Source of the DNA: Fasciolopsis buskii
Lineage: Eukaryota > Platyhelminthes > Trematoda > Plagiorchiida > Fasciolidae
Assembly: GCA_008360955.1 (NCBI GenBank)
Contig: LUCM01007745.1
Span: forward strand, 55,386-119,385
Direction: 5' to 3'
Length of the DNA: 64,000 nt
Positions 33,901-48,269 of this stretch are shown here, one piece after another; position 1 is the first letter of the stretch; each line of letters begins with the position of its first letter. The position numbers were made by a program, and so were the translations under genes. The notes beneath the pieces were generated by a model, which had not been told where the DNA came from, did no database searches, and saw only the letters and a list, made by a program, of their open reading frames with translations.

Positions 33901-35990
33901 AATAAAGCGCTTTATGCTCTCCTTTTGTTATTGCAGCTTTTGATGTTACTCAGTAGCACGGGTGGGGAAAATGAGGTGCATGGGCCGTTCCAGAGGCAGT
34001 AGCATCCGTGCTTTCGCTCAGTTGCAAAGATGCAAGTTGAGGAACCCAATGCGATAAGCAGCGCAGTTTCGGTTGAACGGGCCGGTACTCGAGCACCAGT
34101 TCTAGTTGGCTGGTTCCTAGCAGGAGTGATAGGATAACAGGTTTGGAATTGCCATTATGAAGTTGGAACCGGTAACAGCATGTCCACTCCAGATGCGGGA
34201 TCTGAGACACAGAAGAGAGATGTACTCCTCGTCCAGTTTCTACTCTACGATTTGACACAATTATTAGCACCCCCAGGTTCATCCTTTATCACACAACTAA
34301 GCAGCTTTACACATCGTCTACGTTGTCGAAAGAGCGAACTATAGGCCTAAAAGTACCGAGATCGTAGCTGCTAGACGCACCGCCTCTACACTCCCACAAC
34401 TCATCCGCCGGCCTCCGGCATGCACTGCTATTGTCACAGACGTGTTCTTGGTGACTAATAACAAAATACGGAAATTAGAGCAGACGATTCACGAGATAAA
34501 CGACAAAGTTTTACTGATAGAACCAGTGGTAACAAAGCTGCTTCCTTTCACCTACCCAGCTAAAACGCCCGAAAACACTGCATCTTGCTAGAGTCTGTCG
34601 GGCTATCGACTCAATATCCTCAGAAAGTAAGCAAAATACCTAAGATCGTCCAATACAGTGGTTTATCATGTCAACTGGACCCGTTCAAGAACACAGCCTT
34701 GTCTGTCTACGATATGACAGGACAGACCTGCCACCGTTTGAGACTAAGTAAAAGAAATTTGAGCAGATCATGTCATGAATAATTTCAATTCCTTATCCCC
34801 GATGCTGAAAAGCCGTTTTTGAGGAGCAAAGCTAAGGTAGCCCCATCTACCCCCTTTGTGTGTCCCAGGGTAACTCAGTCGATTCAGCTTAGTGCCCAAG
34901 GGGGCCCGTAATCCTGAAGTCCCATGCCCACTTCTTGCGGTCCTGAGTTGGAGCAAACAAGAAGTGATTTCCATTATCACGTGTTCACCCGTGCCTATTG
35001 GAGGTAGTTAGTGGACTGACCTGACGTCACTGTTGCTTCCAGAAATGGTCGCTGGTAACCAGGTCTGTATATGGTATCGTCATTAATAAGTTGATGCACT
35101 GCATTTAAGTGTAGCCAGTAGAAGGAACCCTGTTTCGTCCCAACAAACGCATCTTTTTCAGGGACCGAGTCTTTTCTTGGCGGATTGAATTTCCGTACGA
35201 TGTGGGTCCCCTTGACGTTCTTGAGGATACTTTCAAAGCATATACAAGGACTCATTCGGCTTCTCGGGACCCGAGGCAATGCGTATGCACAGATGAAAGT
35301 AGAAGCTTAACTGTACATCGTTGGTCTTCCATAGTAAGCAATTTGACCTGAAATTTGAATCGGTGGCTTGTACTTAGGTGAGGACGGCCACCTCATCCCT
35401 TGAAAATGGCAGCCTTCGTCCTGGTGGCAAATGGAGAGATTCCGCCTTGCCTACCATGACACCTGTGCTGGTTTGCCGGCCTCCCTTCGGCAACGAGGAA
35501 TACAGAGACATTGTGCCCGGTAGCAGTCGCAATAAATAGGATCATTTGTTTTTACTGCTTACACGTTGGAACGGAGTGCTACCGTTCTACCCTCTCTGCC
35601 CAGGTTGCTTTACCTACCTGCTGCTCTCTGGGTGTTGGGCAAAGTTCCGTTCTTTCATGTGATGCCCGGTGTATAACAGCGCGGTAACCTATGCTCATGG
35701 CCTTCCAATTGTTTCTCGCCCCAGTTTAATAAATGGCCAACACTCGCAAAATTTCCAGTGGATTCTCTTCATGCTCTTGAGGTTGGCTAGGATAGCTTTT
35801 GTTCTCCAGATCTTTGATCGCCACTGTTTCCGGTAAAGGTATCTGGGAGTTTGCTCTTGTTGGGGTAAAATTCTTTGGGGCTTTGCTTCCCGCCTTTCTC
35901 TAGGAGAAACCTGCATTTCTCTCTGGCTCCGTTGATGCCCTATAGATTATCGTTCAGCAGTTTTGGAACCTGAATGACCAGGTATTGTGT
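33901..35990. other. transposon-block sequence, not assigned
   Basis: No gene recognised. It lies just upstream of the BEL/Pao integrase relic and may be its worn pol or gag part, but I could not read any motif. Confidence 0.3.
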
Positions 35991-35999
35991 TATACCCTA

Positions 36000-36870
36000 C
36001 TTCTATCACAAGATTAATTATGGTATCAATGGAAAGCAGTCAATTCCCCAGTTGCATCATTTTCAACCTGGTTGTAACCTATAGGGTTCGCCTTCGGGCC
36101 GAAGTAAGCCCGGAAACCGCTTCCTTTATCAAGGAACTGATGACTTTATATGGCATGCCAAAAGAGGTATAGGGAGAGGACGGCACCAAATTCGAACGGG
36201 GTTTGTGAGAGCTGAAACAGTGTAATCCGTCGCGACAAAATTTAAATTAGAGGTCTGTTGGCATAAAAAATCCAGGGGCATTTCAGCCCCTTTCCTCTAA
36301 TCGCCGAGGCTGTGTCGGAGAGTGCAAGTTTCGGCCAGTCAGCAGGTGTTTGGCAATGCTGATAGGAAACCATTTGGTCCCCGACCAGCTCCTAAACCCA
36401 GGTCTTGTAGATGTTGAACGTGTTCTGAACAAATTCCGATAACACCGCCGTCCTACGGTGCAAAGGAACAACCGCAACTGGCGCCAAACAGCACGCTTTT
36501 GCTCAAAGACATTAACAGACTACTAGTTAGTGGCGGCACCAAAGGCAGTTGACCATTCTGTTGGAAGCAGGTAAACCATCTGTTCAACGATTTCAAGCGT
36601 TTGGTTGCAGGAAAACCTACCTGGCTCCTCAGCCACCTCAGAGGTGGTTGAGTGAGAAAAGCAATTTTAAAAAGGTCGACGTGGTCCTAGTAGCCAAAAG
36701 AACAACAAACTGCGATCAGCGGCCAATCGACATGACAGAAGATTGCCAGGTCGATTCTGGTAGTTTGGTTTAAACTCTTCTCACGGCTGCTGGTACCCTA
36801 CAGGCAGACATGCGTAAATTGCTTATTGGAGGTGACCGAGTATCCACTTGCTAGGAAGCACGCAGGCGGA
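36000..36870 (+). mobile_element. decayed BEL/Pao LTR retrotransposon, integrase C-terminal region
   Basis: Plus-strand frames read ASFIKELMTLYGMPKEV and DGTKF (integrase core, where live copies have SDNGTNF), then the SSNRRGCVGE block, LLNPGLVDVERVLNKF (the LxTxLxEVExILN helix), and further on NFKKVDVVLVAKR and AAGTLQADMRKLL, the end domain typical of BEL/Pao pol. Several stops and frameshifts. Each match is partial, but their order is that of the family. LTRs were not found by eye. Confidence 0.55.
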
Positions 36871-39800
36871 TTGTTGTGTGCCGTGGGAGCTCAGGTAGTC
36901 TGGAAGCATGAGTCAACGGCACTTCTAGACGACCTTCCATTAGGAGGATTTCCGGCCGCCATTGTAATATCATGTTTGGCTGGAAATTTCTCACTTCTCT
37001 TCTGTCGTTTGTTTTCCGCAATAGCACTGGTCTTGGTTGTCGTATGTTTTCTGTGCGATGCAGTCACCTTTATTTGTTTTTTTCTCCTGGCGCACGCTGG
37101 GTTGGATTATTTTTCGGACATTCCATACAGCCACGGGTGACCCTGACCTGGGGCGCTTTCCTTTGATGTGGTCAATTTTTGCTATATCACTCATGTTGGT
37201 CGGCCGCAGACATTCGACTAGGTTACGTTGCCGTCACACTCAGGAATGCGTCTGTTGGGTTCAATCAAGCGTGTGCGGGCATTTGCTTGAACCACAGGAT
37301 ATGCATTTCCTCTTTCTTCCTTTTTATCAAGTGCTCATTTTAAACAAAGTTTTGTCCTATCTGTTGGCTATTTGCGTCTGGATAGTGACTGAGATTAACT
37401 GTCAAAGGTATGACATTTGTGCTCAATTTTTAATTAAGAAATAATGCTGTCGAATCGGTGGGGCACTCCTTGTATCTGGCACCAAACTGTGCTAGGCGTT
37501 GCTCTGAGTATTTGGCCTTATCCAGAAAGTGAGAAGTTATTTTGGGGCTAATGGTGTTTTGAATCGGTCATCGATTGCATCTAAACCATGGAACATGACT
37601 TTGACTGGAATAATTACGTGTTCTGCTTTGATTCAAACATCGTCTTTATTCTAGATATCCTTTTTAATTCTTCCCTTGGATGAATCCCTTCTCCTTGGTT
37701 CCCATCCGCATTAACCACAAAAGAAGGAAATGGACCGAACTATTCTTATCTCCCGCAGGCTTCTCAGCTTTGGATATTTTAGCCTTTGTGTTGCCATACT
37801 GATACCTGCTTAACTGCCCATCCCTTTTGACTCTTTCTATGTCCCTTGTTGTTTTGTTATTTTTCAAGCTTCCAAATACTTTGTCGTCATCTTGGCCGTG
37901 GAAGCCAAAGTGCAAAGCAAGATCTCTCGCCTTTGTGGTCAGTTCGATAGTGAACAAATGTTTTCATCCTTTGTTCTTCCTTCTAGTCGCTTCGGCCGGC
38001 TTTTGCGTTGTAAATTCGTTGCTTATAATTTTGCTAGCTTTTTTCTCAGATTTTTAAAAGTGACCTAGAGCTCTCCACTAAAGATCATCAGATAGATACG
38101 TTTAGGGTACCGAAAAATTTTCCGCTGCATTCTTCATTGGCCGACTAATCTGCTCCATAGCCGAATTCCCATTTGCTTCCACAGAACTGCCTTCGATGTG
38201 TTGGATACCTTTCTGACCCGCTAATTAAGGGTCATCGGTTGGAACTTCAGTGTGGATGATGTCAGCCACCACACCAAGTAGCCTAGCCGCACACGGTCAA
38301 CCATTTCAACATCTTGGATTCCTCTTTTCTCAATTCTCATCGGTATATCTCTGTCCATTTTAGACACTTCGGACCTCATAATACTTCCATTACCATAGAG
38401 TCCTACGTGGTTCCTTTTCTTCACTTTCACTTACCATACCTGCTGGTTCCGACCATTTCTTTTGTTTTATATGCATGGTGTCCTAGAGTAGAATATGATG
38501 AATGATTGTTACACTGTGAACTTAGTCAGCCCCAGATGCATGTCGTTTCTAGCTCGTTCATTATTTATATCTACAGCAGTTGTTTACCATCCGTCCCACC
38601 AAATAATGGTTCATTTTCATTTAATCATCGTAGACTGTTCACGCACTAGATTAGCCTGTCCATGTATTTATACAAACCCCAAAATAAAAACCACGGATCG
38701 CCCACATAATTAGCCAACACCCTTATGTTTTGGGTTGTACTATAAGTTCTAGTAACTTCCTATTCTGAACCGCTCGTAAGGTTGGTCGCTTCTTAATCCA
38801 AAGCTGGCAGCTAGGCCAGACCATCGTCTGTTCTTTCTTCCGTTCAAGGCCGTTCAGCTCTGCTTGGATGTAAACAACTACTCCATGCTCTGGCTACGCG
38901 ATTTGGGCTCACCTAAAATCACCAAACCTGTAAAAACTTCGTCTTGTTTTTCTACTTACACCATATTCGTATTGATTCTTTCACCTCCCGAGTACACCGA
39001 CGTTAGCACAATAGTGCTGGGCGGTCATATCCACCGCTTTGGCCGGCGCTCATCGGTCGCAGCGATGTGCGGGTGCAGATGTGTTGGCGAATTACACCTG
39101 TTTTCACTCCTCAACGGTGATTTTAAGTTGGATGGCCAACACTCTGTCACCCCCACCCACTAGAACTGTTGTAGTAAACAGCCCTCAAGTCCCTATGTTC
39201 ACGTGCGCCATTTTGTGCTAGCTTCCTCTTGCTCTTTCCCAAAGTGCCCTTGCCAAAACCATACAAAATGGATACACGGGGAAGGTATTCTCATTGGTAT
39301 CTAATATGAGCTAACGTTCCAAATGCACCTCAACCTTCAAAAATAGCTTAGGACCGTCATTTCTCATGAACTTCTGTTGTGCTCCGCAAAATATGCCAAC
39401 AGACCGGTGCTCCTGGCAACTGCTCCCCACACAAGTCCACCAGACATTGCCTCATTTGGTTCCGGTTCCCTTTTTTATTTTTGCAGCCCCACGTCCATCA
39501 CTGGACCTAGTTGAATTTCATGAAATCAGAATTACCCAAAACCAAACTCATGGGCTGGTCATACGACTAAACAGTTTCTATCCTGTCTCGGCCGCCAAAT
39601 TCCTTTCCCAACGGACAGTGCTTCCAAATTTTCGCATTTTACACTACTAGTTTCCTTTCAGTGTACCGCTCACCGGGCTATGCATTCCGCGACAAACTGC
39701 CTCCGAATTTTCCCCTCCCTGATTTATCGCGTTTATTTTGCCACGCGGTATCCATTCCATCAAATCCGATCAGTGGTTATTCCCAACATTCGGAAAAATT

Positions 39801-42089
39801 GAGACCCTAACGGACTTTCGGGTAACGTTATTGATCAATTTCGGTTGGCTTCGTTTATACGGCCGCCTACAAGATGCACTAAAATGACACCAGCGACACA
39901 GATGAGAAGCCCTGTTGAACTGAAATAATCTGCATGGAAAATCGTTACTATTTATGCTCTTGCCAAATACATGGACCGGGGTATGTATTATTAGCTATCG
40001 TATAGGCCCCCACTCAAAGTTTGCACGTGAGTGCTTTTTTCCTTTTTTGTTGCTAACGTCGCACGTCATGATCATGCGCACTGTATGCTGTTGGCACTGA
40101 ACAAGAAACAAAGTGTTATTATTTCACCTCGCTCTTAGTAATTCGCCAGCTTTTACACGTAGCGCCAGGCACTAATCCCTACAACTACATCCAACCCACC
40201 ACATCGATCCCGGTCACTCATAGGGTGGAATGAAATGTACTCCCAACCTGACAGACATATGAACAATACGCAAGACGCACTGGCCTCCTTCTCCCACCGG
40301 AATCTTCCTCATACCCGAGAAATTCTCCCCTGCGCGGCAGTGTGCCGTTCCTCCTGATCGCCCCTCCCCTACTGCAGATATCCTGGATGTGTCCCATCCT
40401 GCCATTCCCATATAATCTAATTTGAGGTGGCCAGCACGGCCAGCTTGTCCTTGCTGACTTTTTTTACATCCAACAACCCCAGCGGCGGCAGCTCATCCAT
40501 TGGTCCACCTTCCATTATTGTTCTCATTGCTGTCCACGGCGGCAAATTTTTCTGAGGCTGGATATAATGATGCCAGATTACATCACCCCGATTAATAAAT
40601 TAATCACCTATCAGGTATTCCACTAAATTCGTGCGAAGGATCATCTACAGTAAAATCACTATTTGGTGATAAATAATTCTTCCCTGGCCCCTTTCTCACT
40701 AACTCTAGCAATACAGCGACTTCCCAACTAAAGGGGCTTACATGTGAGAGGCAGAAAAATTCAAACAAATTCATTGAAGGTGAGAATTATGTTTTCTCCC
40801 CGGGGTTTCAATTACCGAGAATTCAACCCTCATCGACCATTACATCAGTCCTTGGCAAGGGATCCTCCGTACAGTTTTAGCCACTTTTATTAAATCTTCT
40901 CCCATTCAACTGAAAGTTTGATATATCCATTTTCCGTGCCACTTCAACTTTCGGTTTCATGCTAATTACTGGGGCATGGCTCAGTGACCACACTCTGTAC
41001 AGCGCCATAACTATTCCTGGTTATGAGTCCTCCAGGAGAAGCCGGCGAACCCGGCGATGAGGCAGCTGCTTGTTCTACGTCAGAGAACTAGCACCACCTA
41101 CATTGTACCAGGATTTCTTGTTGAATACCTCCAAGATGCCGTTTGGATGAGAGCTGAGTTGAGCAAAGAAAGCCCTGTGTTTGAATGCATCTACCACTCT
41201 CTGATTCTCGCCAAACTGATCTCCTGCTGATGACCAAACTGCTGAATGCATCTGGTCCACCAGGTCTCAGGCTAATAGGTTGAGACTTCAGAACATGCGG
41301 CGTATGCTGATTCACGCTTTCTGCGCCGAATTACTTCTTTCCTCCCTTGGAAGCATACATCAAAGCAGCTGAACCTACCCTAAATTTGATCCGATAGCGA
41401 ACTGCAAAGTCCTTGACATGCTGCTTACGGCAGGATTGACATACTTCGAAACGCCTCCCAGGAATGGTTTACGGGATGTTATCACGTGCCCGTTAAATGT
41501 TTATTAGCACTGCCCACCTGAATAGGTACCCACCACCAAACTCAAGGCCATATTTAAGAGCTGGCTACAGTCGTTTACCCTCTCTGGTTCTTAACTTTAT
41601 TTGGGACACTTTTTCTTGCACTAGAAGTGTAAGCTGTCCTGCTGACAAGGTGCTCTCCACATCGTACGAGCATCTTGAGGCCACTAAAATTTATTAAACC
41701 CGAAAATGTCTCCCGAGGGAAATTATTGTTCCCGACTAAAATGTAAGCTCTCAGAACTCCGGCAAACTCTCTGAAAACCGCCATTGTTTGGTAAATATTC
41801 ATCCGTCTGTGTTTTGAGACGATCCATGGGAGTAGAGCACCGGAATATTTACTTATGTTCCACCACTCCCCCCGCTTGTTTCCATTCAGCCCCTGCCTTC
41901 CCAAGACACATCTGGCGCGTCAGAAGTTGACTAGAAAATGCGTTACCAATAAGGAGCATGCAGCCTGGAACTGACTGAGCTATAAACCATATACGCAGTA
42001 AGCCAATGGAGGGTATGTACTAAAACTCCTCGCTAGCTGAAGACTCCTACCTTCTGCACATTTTGGGGATGTGTGAACCATAAAGTGTT
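36871..42089. other. transposon-block sequence, no gene recognised
   Basis: A hydrophobic plus-strand frame (36940-37110, VVVCFLCDAVTFICFFLLA) follows the BEL/Pao relic and could be a degraded 3' reading frame or chance in T-rich DNA. The remainder is C- and T-rich on the plus strand and has no motif I can name. Confidence 0.3.
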
Positions 42090-43020
42090 GGCGAGAAACT
42101 GACTGTTATCACTGATTCTGTCTTGTCTGCCCACCATAACACAGGTTGTAACAGAGTCCAGACTGTCCTCTCTCTTCGGCACTTCTCCAGGCTGCCCAAT
42201 GACCACCTTGCCTACCGGCTAAACGAAGGTGCAAATGCCACACACACACCTTGTTACCGACACCTCCACTCCGTCTTATGAGCTGGGCATTTATCCCTGC
42301 TTGGAAGCTGCCAGCTAGATCTAGCACTCCAGCACCGGTCCTTTTGACCCAAAGACGAGCCAGATGAAGCCACTGACAGCTTCTGGTACCTCCACTCAAA
42401 TGGACCAATACAACTGGCCAAAGCATCGTTATGAGTACCACTGAAAGGGCAAAAGTTTCCCCCCTCCACATTTTGCGCTCCCGCTGCCATAGAATACTAA
42501 AATCTCCGACATCAAAAGTGACAACACGGGGTCACTCATGGCGAATGTATTTAAGGACGCTCTGTGATGCTTACACGAACTCGTTTTCATCCCGTCACAC
42601 ATCCCGCGCCGGTCCCCAGTCAGGCGCACGTATTCAGCGAACATTTTGTGTCACGCTGTATTTTCGTCCATAGTTAGTCATAAAATTTCAGTCCCCATGT
42701 AGTCTGGCGCAACCTTCACTGCTCCCCTGCTTCTTTTTAGCATTATATCGGCAGTTTTCGTTGATAATTGCCACTCTCTTAATCACCCCTTGATTTCGGC
42801 TCATCTCCATCTCGTTATTAAAACCACACTGGTCCTCACCTTCTAAGCTTAACTTTACAGATAATCAGAACCCTCTTGATTTTTAGGTCATCCGGCCACA
42901 TCGCTACGTCCGACATCGTTTTCCAGCTACATTTCGCGCCTGAGATACCAAACCCTGGCACACTTAAACAAGAAATGACTCGCAGTCCACGACTGGAAAT
43001 CAGTTCTAAATAGTTCTGCA
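42090..43020 (+). repeat. copy C of the interspersed repeat
   Basis: It parallels copy D: GACTGTTATCACTG at 42102 and 47180, then CTCTCTTCGGC.CTTCTCCAGGC at about 42168 and 47254, and CAACCTT..GGTT/CACTGCTCCC type text at 42710 and 47753. Same orientation as D and E. Confidence 0.65.
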
Positions 43021-43849
43021 TAATTCTGGCAAGCGGTTATCTAGCCTTGCTTTCAAACTGTAAAACTCGTGCTTAGCGTATCACACTACAGATCCTCATC
43101 TTGCTTGAGTCATTCATGTGACTATTTTCCCCCCAGATCCCGGCCGCTCAAGGTCATATGATATACACTGACGTTGATAGAAAGATCATCGCTCGCCAAA
43201 ATTAAGCCTAGTTACTGGAAAAAATCATGTCACCATTATCTCCGCTTCTCAACATTTTGGAGATTGAAGATAACCCCAGTCATAAGAATCTCGACTACTT
43301 ACAGCCTTTGAGGTTGCATTCCTATGGGGCTTTGAAGACGCGCTGTTGATGATAAAAATGCTGTAATGCTTGGCGTACCAGAATTCTTAAGGCTTGAAAC
43401 GGATAAACACTGAATACTAGATGCATGCAACCTGTCCCACTATCAGTGCTCCTGCTTCAGGCTGAGGAAGAATTGCAGCGGTACGATTGTCTTTTGATTC
43501 TTCAATTTTCTGGTAAGCTGACAGCCAAGCAGTCTATAACCAGATCGCAGTTACTTGCTCAAGTTACTCCTTTCAAGAATATAAAACCCGTCGCCCGACA
43601 GAACACCCATTCAAACAGAGGCAAATCGAAGTGCAAGTATGTCACCGGCTGCAACCGTATAAGCGGAATAAAAAGACCACCCCAACCCATCACCTTGGGG
43701 CCCCTTGGATAAGTTGCCCTCCTTAAAGAATTTACTCTAGCGGCATATAAAATAGCAGCCCACTTAGACGCATTTGGCTCTTTTTTCCCTGCCAGCTACC
43801 CCACAAGCGGCTGCACCACATGTCTCCTTAAACTACTTACACCTCTGAG

Positions 43850-44251
43850 GAGGTGACAATGGTGACATCCTGCGTCGTCAAGTTAATGACCCCGGAAAAC
43901 CCACGAACACCGAACCACTGTATGAGACTCCAAACCCAACGCTCCGTCTAACAACATCAACTTCACGGAGCGGCACCACCAACCTCCTAAGGCAGGCCAC
44001 TCCCAGTCTACCCAATGCCCTGTTCTCTCTACCTGCTGCTTTGACGGCAACCCCTATCCGACCAACGAAAAATGCCTTCGCACATGACTCCCCTCTTAAC
44101 CCACAAATGACTGTGTGCGACCTACCTCGCAGTCCCTCGTGTGCACTGTCCATCTGGCCTCCAAACGGAAGCTCGCCTAACTTTTCTCAAATTCTAGTAA
44201 ATGGAGTTGCAAGTCAATTTTCTGAAGGTAATGCGATGCTGACGAAAACCT
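43850..44251 (+). pseudogene. ORF1-like frame of the LINE
   Basis: About 133 open codons, rich in Pro, Thr, Ser and Asn (ETPNPTLRLTTSTSRSG, NALFSLPAALTATPIRP), as is common for ORF1 proteins of this group. A second frame, 44308-44520, continues it after a break. No zinc knuckle was seen. Confidence 0.4.
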
Positions 44252-47149
44252 AACGACATTCGCAAACCAACCAAATCCTGTCCATCAGGACACCTAATAC
44301 ATTCGAGATGGCATCCACTTCCTCGAATGGCTTCACTGGTAACTCAAAAAAGAGCGAGATCCGTCAATTCACCGCTACAATGCCCAATCAAAACGCCTTC
44401 TCATCTCCCATCCAACCGATCTCAAATGAGCAACTAATTACGGATTCTTATCAACTCTTCTCAAATCACACAACCACCTTCTATCCCCCTTGCCCGCTCA
44501 CTGTTGACTATGGCCTGTAATCTCCAAAATTTAGCCACCAGACCCAAACTGACAAATGTCATTCTCCTTCAACTGCTTGAAACACTTAAAAATTCAAAGG
44601 CCACAAATCGGTCATCCCTTGTTAGTCTGCAACCGTCTCCTTTAGGGCAAGCCGCTCATAATTCACCCTACCCACAAAATTTCTGCCCCAAGGCCAGTGG
44701 AATTTCACCCGTCTGCATGTCTCACCATCCTCATCCCGGAGACTCAGCCCTCCACAACTACTCTCCACCGTTTCTTCTTGAGAAGCCCTCCCGCCGGTCC
44801 GGTCCTTTCAAGGATTATATTGCTACCCGTCGATGTAATTCCAAAAATACGGCTTCCCTAATGCCAGAGTCTCCCTCCCTAGGACCAGTTCTTTGTTGAA
44901 CGAAACTTGGGACCTTCGCCTAATTATGTCTGAGTTGGACACAGTGAATTTCTTGCATGAAGGCAACTATCCATATAGTAATATGCTATAAATAACCTTC
45001 GGCATTCTAATCACCAGTTACCAAAGACCACCAGTTTTTGCTTCAGATGTAACCCATACAATGGCCCTAACAAAACCCATTAATTTCTGGTAATTATGGC
45101 CTCTTCCCCTTCGAGTTGTTGCTGGTTAACGTTTGCTCGGCTAAGAGTAAATTAGGTAACTTACGATCTTCCTGTTGCGTCCTTTCCTCTCACCAGAAAT
45201 TCAAGGGTCTCGAGTCCAACCATCTCTGTGAACATGGCAACTGACCTCAGACCCTACCACATATTTTAATATTGCTTCTTATGCCCGTCCTGACTTTTGC
45301 ATCGTTCCATCCCGTAATCAATCGAAGACGATCTCCAGCCATACATTATGCTTCCACACAAATCTCCACCATATAGAAATTCCAAATGTCACTCACCATG
45401 TTCCTTCCAAGAGCATTATGTCAGAGTTAAATCAACCGTCTCCTCCTCGCTATGTCGGCTCATCAGTCCACGCCCTGGACAGTTGGTCCTCACCAAATCA
45501 TTCAGCGTTGACTGCAAACCAACGGTGACTCTGATTCTGCTTAGCGCGTGGTCTCTTCTGTGTGAAATTGGCACCTCGAGAGGCTTTGTACAAAATCACT
45601 CTTATATCATCATTCCAATCATTGAAACGTGACTGACGGGATACACATCTATAAGCCAAATATTTCTGAGTGGTTACAACTCCTTTCCAACTTACCAAAA
45701 TAATTGGTGTGGGTGGTTGCCAGGCTTACGTTGAGCAAGAATTCTCCCTTTCCCCCTACGACATTCATTTTTAGATATTTGACTCAACTATTAATGGCTC
45801 TGTCCGCATGCACAACCCTCTGGTGAACCCAAGATGAGCTTACTGACATCCGCCATCAAACAAGTCTCAGTGCCACAACCCATCATTGTGTTCGAATTCA
45901 TTACATCCATTCATGTGAAAACGAAACTCATAGCAGGAGAATTTATTGCTCCTAAATTCTGCTTGTCCACCCAGACTGCCCCTTCGAAGTACTTCAAGGT
46001 TGTTCGCAAGGCCCACGTATGAAGATGGATGCAGAAAGTTGTAAACCCAACCACAGGAAATAATATCCTCGACTTTCTATTCACATCCGGCCTCCCCAAT
46101 GTTTGCAACTTCGCGCTGGATAACCGTTCGGATAGTGACAGCAAGATGTTCTCCTGCTTCCTTCATATTTGCTCCAGATCCCGAAAATCAGCAACCACAT
46201 CCCAACTAGTGAGCAGCTCTTACAAATTACCAAACTGGGCTGGTGTGACTGTGGCTCGATGGAGCCCTAAGTGGTCATTCATTTTGTCTGGCTGTCAAAG
46301 AGCTGCGGACATCTTATACGCAAACTTGCACTGGATCAGGTTGACCCCAGCAACCAAAGCGCACTCGGGCTGCGAAGGAATTGGCCACCTTCTACAACGG
46401 ATATGTATGCCATCAGCCCGGACCTTAGTCTGCAAAAGGGCAAACCCCACACCTCCCTTGTTCGGTAGATAAGCGTTTGGCTACTTTGTTGGACGGTCTG
46501 GGGAAGTAGCTCATTGAACTATCCACTTATGTTTAACACCCGGCCCTCTGTATTTCAACATGACCCCGTTCCCTCAACCGCACACCTGGTACGTAGGCTG
46601 ACGTCTATAACAACTGCCGTCGTTCTTCTTTCTTAATTATTCATGCAAGCTTATTGAAACTACCATGTGGTGCAAAGTTTCTGTCGTCCTGTTCAAACAT
46701 AAATTACTGATCCCATTATTCTTATGCTCTCCTTTCTCGTCCTTCTGTGACTTCTCGTGACAAATCCTGTCCTAGCATCCAGTCCAAAGTGCCATCCGCG
46801 ACCCATTCAGTTATGCTCTTTCTTGGCAACTGGAAGTAGTAAACATCAGCGGTAGACCACATGATCAGTCATAATTGACTCCCTGTGGCGTGCACACCGG
46901 GCACTTAGACAAGAAGAGTTCCACAAACAGAACGAATATTGTCTTTATTCCCTGACCATTGCGCTAGCCGTCCTATCAGACCACTGTAACCTGCATATGC
47001 GAAGGTATCGGAAGGTGAATAGGAACGCGTTTCGAATAAGGACCATAACGCACAAGACTGACTGAGCCATATGCTCTATAGGGAGAAAGCAGCCGATGTT
47101 TGTCGCACACGTCCCGTCAACGAAAACTGCTCCCTGCGTTTCATGACAA

Positions 47150-48230
47150 TTTTCTGGTCCTTGTAATCTTCGTAAGAAACTGACTGTTATCACTGTTCCA
47201 ATTTTTGTTTGCTCACCTCAACACCAGCTAGAACAAATTCCATACCGCCCCCTCTCTCTTCGGCCCTTCTCCAGGCCCGCCAATGACCACAGATGCAACG
47301 CAAACTCTCGCCAAAAGCTCCATTCTATCCTTTGCGCTGGTTACGTACCCCCTTTATGAGGCCGCCATCCTGATCCGACGCTCCAGTACTTGGCCGCGCG
47401 ACCCTAAGACAAGCCAAGCCACGCTAATGACCGCCCCGGGTGCCTCATCTCAGATGGACCATCACGATTGTCCCAACAGTTACTATCACTACTGAATTGC
47501 CGCGCAACCCCTCAACCTCCAAACCTGTACCGCCACAGAACACCATAATCTCCAATATCAAACAAGGACAACACTGTTCATTCATAGCAAGGGTATTTAA
47601 GGATTGATTGTAAATCTTACGCGTACTCGTTTACTTCCTGCCGCGCATCAAAACCCGTTCCAAGCCGCATAAGTCCACTGACCATTTTGTAAGTTCCACT
47701 GTCTCTCTATCCACGATTTTTCATGCTTTCGTCCCGAAAATTGTTTGATGCAACCTTGAAGGTTCCTTGCTGTCTCATTTTAAGCATTATTTTGGCTGTT
47801 GAATGTTGTTGATTACCATTCTCCATCCACCTCATATGATGTCCCGTGTGATTTCGACTCTTCTCCATCCATATTGATCTTCATCTTTACCATGTTACCC
47901 TACCGATTTTTAATGAACCCGGCCACTTGAAAATACCCACCATTTCTTCCCAGCCAATTACTGCGCCGGCGATGCGCACCTTTGATGCGTCTAGACATGG
48001 ATTGACCCGCAGTGTGCGACTCATAGTTAGCCCCAGAAAGTTTCGGCGATGAAATATTTAGCTCTTATTTAGTATTTAAAAACCCGTGATCAACCCATCT
48101 CATTGCAGATTATGTTCATGGGAGCACAGACCTGCAACTTCGCGAATAAATTTTTGTTATACGATTTTCACTGTACCATCTTTGTGCAAATTTGATGTTG
48201 CCTTGCGCATGACTCTCGAATTTCGAGAAC
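47150..48230 (+). repeat. copy D of the interspersed repeat, inserted in the LINE
   Basis: It has the best kept ends of the family (see copy A for matches). It splits the LINE between its endonuclease and reverse transcriptase parts. Confidence 0.65.
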
Positions 48231-48236
48231 TATACC

Positions 48237-48237
<1 letters not shown>

Positions 48238-48268
<31 letters not shown>
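48238..48268. repeat. (ATT)n microsatellite at the end of repeat copy D
   Basis: About ten ATT units. Their place at the end of the repeat suggests they are, or grew from, the element's tail. Confidence 0.85.

Positions 48269-48269
<1 letters not shown>

Noticed and set aside
36940..37140. Hydrophobic frame after the BEL/Pao relic as an envelope gene
   Set aside because: Hydrophobicity comes from T-rich DNA; no signal peptide, Cys pattern or cleavage motif was seen.
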